From positions 5,250,582 to 5,314,581 of the forward strand of contig NC_014121.1 in the NCBI RefSeq assembly GCF_000025565.1: a stretch of DNA of 64,000 bases, in the 5' to 3' direction. This document shows, in pieces, positions 62,638 to 64,000 of this stretch (the stretch's first letter is position 1; each line of letters starts with the position of its first letter). A program made the position numbers and the translations under genes. The notes under the pieces are model-generated. The model searched no databases. It had not been told where the DNA came from and worked only from the letters and a program-made list of their open reading frames with translations. This DNA is from Enterobacter cloacae subsp. cloacae ATCC 13047 (GTDB lineage Bacteria > Pseudomonadota > Gammaproteobacteria > Enterobacterales > Enterobacteriaceae).

Positions 62638-62895
62638 TTAGTGTTCTCTGGTATCAAAGGGTCCTGGGGGGACGGGGTCGTCTCCACCTGGGTGTAAAGG
62701 GTGGCATTTTAATACGCGTTTCACCGTCAACCAACTGCCTTTTATCACTCCAAACCTGCGCAATGCCTCAATTCCGTAGCTTGAGCATGTTGGCGTGAAA
62801 CGGCAGTGTGGCCCGAGTAGCGGACTAATCAGGCGTTGATAGACCCGAATGAGGGCTATCAGGACCCGCGAGCCAGGCGACAGTGGCGGCGCCAT
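62638..62895 (-). CDS. yidD: Membrane protein insertion efficiency factor YidD
   Basis: 85-residue protein with the conserved [15 protein letters not shown] and [13 protein letters not shown], membrane-associated by an amphipathic helix. Its first 37 bases overlap the end of rnpA in another frame, a conserved arrangement that links their translation. Confidence 0.97.
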
Positions 62896-63218
62896 AATTT
62901 TTCCAACGCTTCCGAGAGAGCACGGTTATCGAGGTCGGCAACCCCTTTTTTCGCCACCACCACGAAATCCATAGAAGGCAGTTCGTGCTGACGTAAACGG
63001 AAGCTTTCACGCGTCAGACGTTTAATCCGGTTGCGTTCATGCGCACGCTTAACGTTTTTCTTGGCGACAGTAAGACCGATGCGGGGATGCCCCAGCGAAT
63101 TTTGGCGGCCGAGGATGGTGATTTGCGGCGTGCCAGCCCGTAGTGGCTGCTGGAAGACGAAAGTGAAATGAGCGGGAGTTAACAAACGTAACTCCCTGGG
63201 AAATGCTAGCTTAACCAC
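62859..63218 (-). CDS. rnpA: Ribonuclease P protein component
   Basis: 119-residue basic protein subunit of RNase P. The RNR motif [16 protein letters not shown] and [24 protein letters not shown] are typical. It starts with GTG as in E. coli, 16 bases after rpmH. Confidence 0.98.
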
Positions 63219-63234
63219 TCAGGGGTTAGCTTTA

Positions 63235-63387
<153 letters not shown>

Positions 63388-63476
63388 CTAAACTTGAATA
63401 AATTCACTGACTTTTGCGTATACCCGAACGAGATTCGAACGACTAACGCCTCAGCGTGGGTGATTAAAGAGGCCGG

Positions 63477-63505
63477 ATTGTAATAATTGTACACTCCGGA
63501 GTCAA
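63477..63505 (-). promoter_or_regulatory. rpmH promoter
   Basis: In the minus sense TTGACT (63500-63505), a 17-bp spacer and TACAAT (63477-63482), close to consensus, about 100 bases before rpmH. Confidence 0.75.
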
Positions 63506-64000
63506 TTCTCTTTCCTTATTTCCCGCGTATTTCCGCACGATTTCGCGTGGAAAATGAGCAACGGACGACGCAGGAAGAAGAGCATCACGCGCCGGGTCGA
63601 GGATTATACGGTCTCATCAACAAAGCGCAAGGATCGTCCTGGATCTTCGTTAGATCATTTAAGCAAAAAATTGTCTGTTCTCATTAAATTTTCCAATATG
63701 CGGGCTAAATCGTGGGGCACTCCCGCCAGGATCGTTTACACTTACCCGGTTTCGGATCTTCCTGTGGATAAATCGGGAAGAATCTGTGAGAAACAGAAGA
63801 TCTCTGGCTCAGTTTAGGCTATGATCCGCGGTCCCGATCGGGATCCAGCGATCCTGGCCGGGCATAAACACAATATCGTTCAGGTTGTTTCAACGATGGC
63901 GTGTATAACCGCAGATAGCGGTTCGCACATCCCCCTCATTGGGTCATGTCGATGTGCGCCAACAATCATGAATATTCAATAGTTTTCTTTTATTGTTCGA
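63506..64000 (+). promoter_or_regulatory. dnaA upstream regulatory region (dnaA CDS lies beyond the window)
   Basis: With rpmH on the minus strand, the plus strand here should lead to dnaA. A perfect DnaA box TGTGGATAA (63763-63771) and several GATC sites lie in it, fitting autoregulation of dnaA by DnaA and SeqA. No dnaA start codon is reached by 64000. Short ORFs (63487-63687, 63554-63817) are not credible genes. Confidence 0.75.

Noticed and set aside
63554..63817. 87-codon ORF in the dnaA leader
   Set aside because: It crosses the DnaA box region expected to be dnaA promoter, has no ribosome-binding site and no similarity that I recognise.

Overview
The window is core chromosome from a member of the Enterobacteriaceae and it spans the replication origin. 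Gene content and protein sequences resemble Escherichia coli throughout. The 16S variable regions, and the absence of a tna (tryptophanase) operon beside mnmE, point to the Enterobacter cloacae complex or a near relative such as Leclercia or Lelliottia. I cannot settle the species. I see no prophage, insertion sequence, CRISPR array, toxin or defence island.

Layout. Positions 1-4384 hold the nitrogen-control operon glnA-glnL-glnG, with its NtrC enhancer sites and sigma-54 promoter. Positions 4495-15571 hold yshB, hemN, a candidate small membrane protein gene, yihI, the sRNA gene csrC, engB, the sRNA gene spf, polA, yihG, dsbA, srkA, yihD and mobAB. Positions 15649-20923 hold one complete rRNA operon on the minus strand (16S, tRNA-Glu, 23S, 5S) with leader and promoters. 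Positions 21073-31092 hold yieP-hsrA, the ribose operon rbsDACBKR and kup. Positions 31316-36400 hold ravA-viaA, asnA, asnC and mioC. Positions 36417-36690 are oriC, with DnaA boxes and three AT-rich 13-mers. Positions 36775-50470 hold mnmG-rsmG, the nine-gene ATP synthase operon and glmU-glmS. Positions 50685-59001 hold the Pho-regulated pst-phoU operon, yieH, adeP, chrR and yieE. Positions 59151-63375 hold an unknown membrane ORF, mnmE, yidC, yidD, rnpA and rpmH. The window ends inside the dnaA regulatory region, and dnaA itself lies beyond it.

How it works together. Most highly expressed genes (the rRNA operon, atp, rpmH-rnpA-yidC) are in their usual places around oriC. The rRNA operon and the atp operon are read away from oriC, in the direction of fork movement. 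DnaA boxes occur at oriC and near mioC, polA and dnaA, which fits DnaA-linked control of replication genes. REP and box-type palindromic repeats sit between many operons.

The most notable structural point is the rRNA operon. Its upstream flank and spacer tRNA (yieP, tRNA-Glu) match E. coli rrnC, but its downstream flank (mobB) matches rrnA. The roughly 90 kb that separates rrnC from rrnA in E. coli is therefore not between them here. Other points worth a look are a tightly packed small ORF between yihI and hemN, two RbsR operators about 79 bp apart, a palindromic repeat pair inside glmU-glmS, and an orphan membrane ORF where the tna-mdtL-yidZ genes lie in E. coli.
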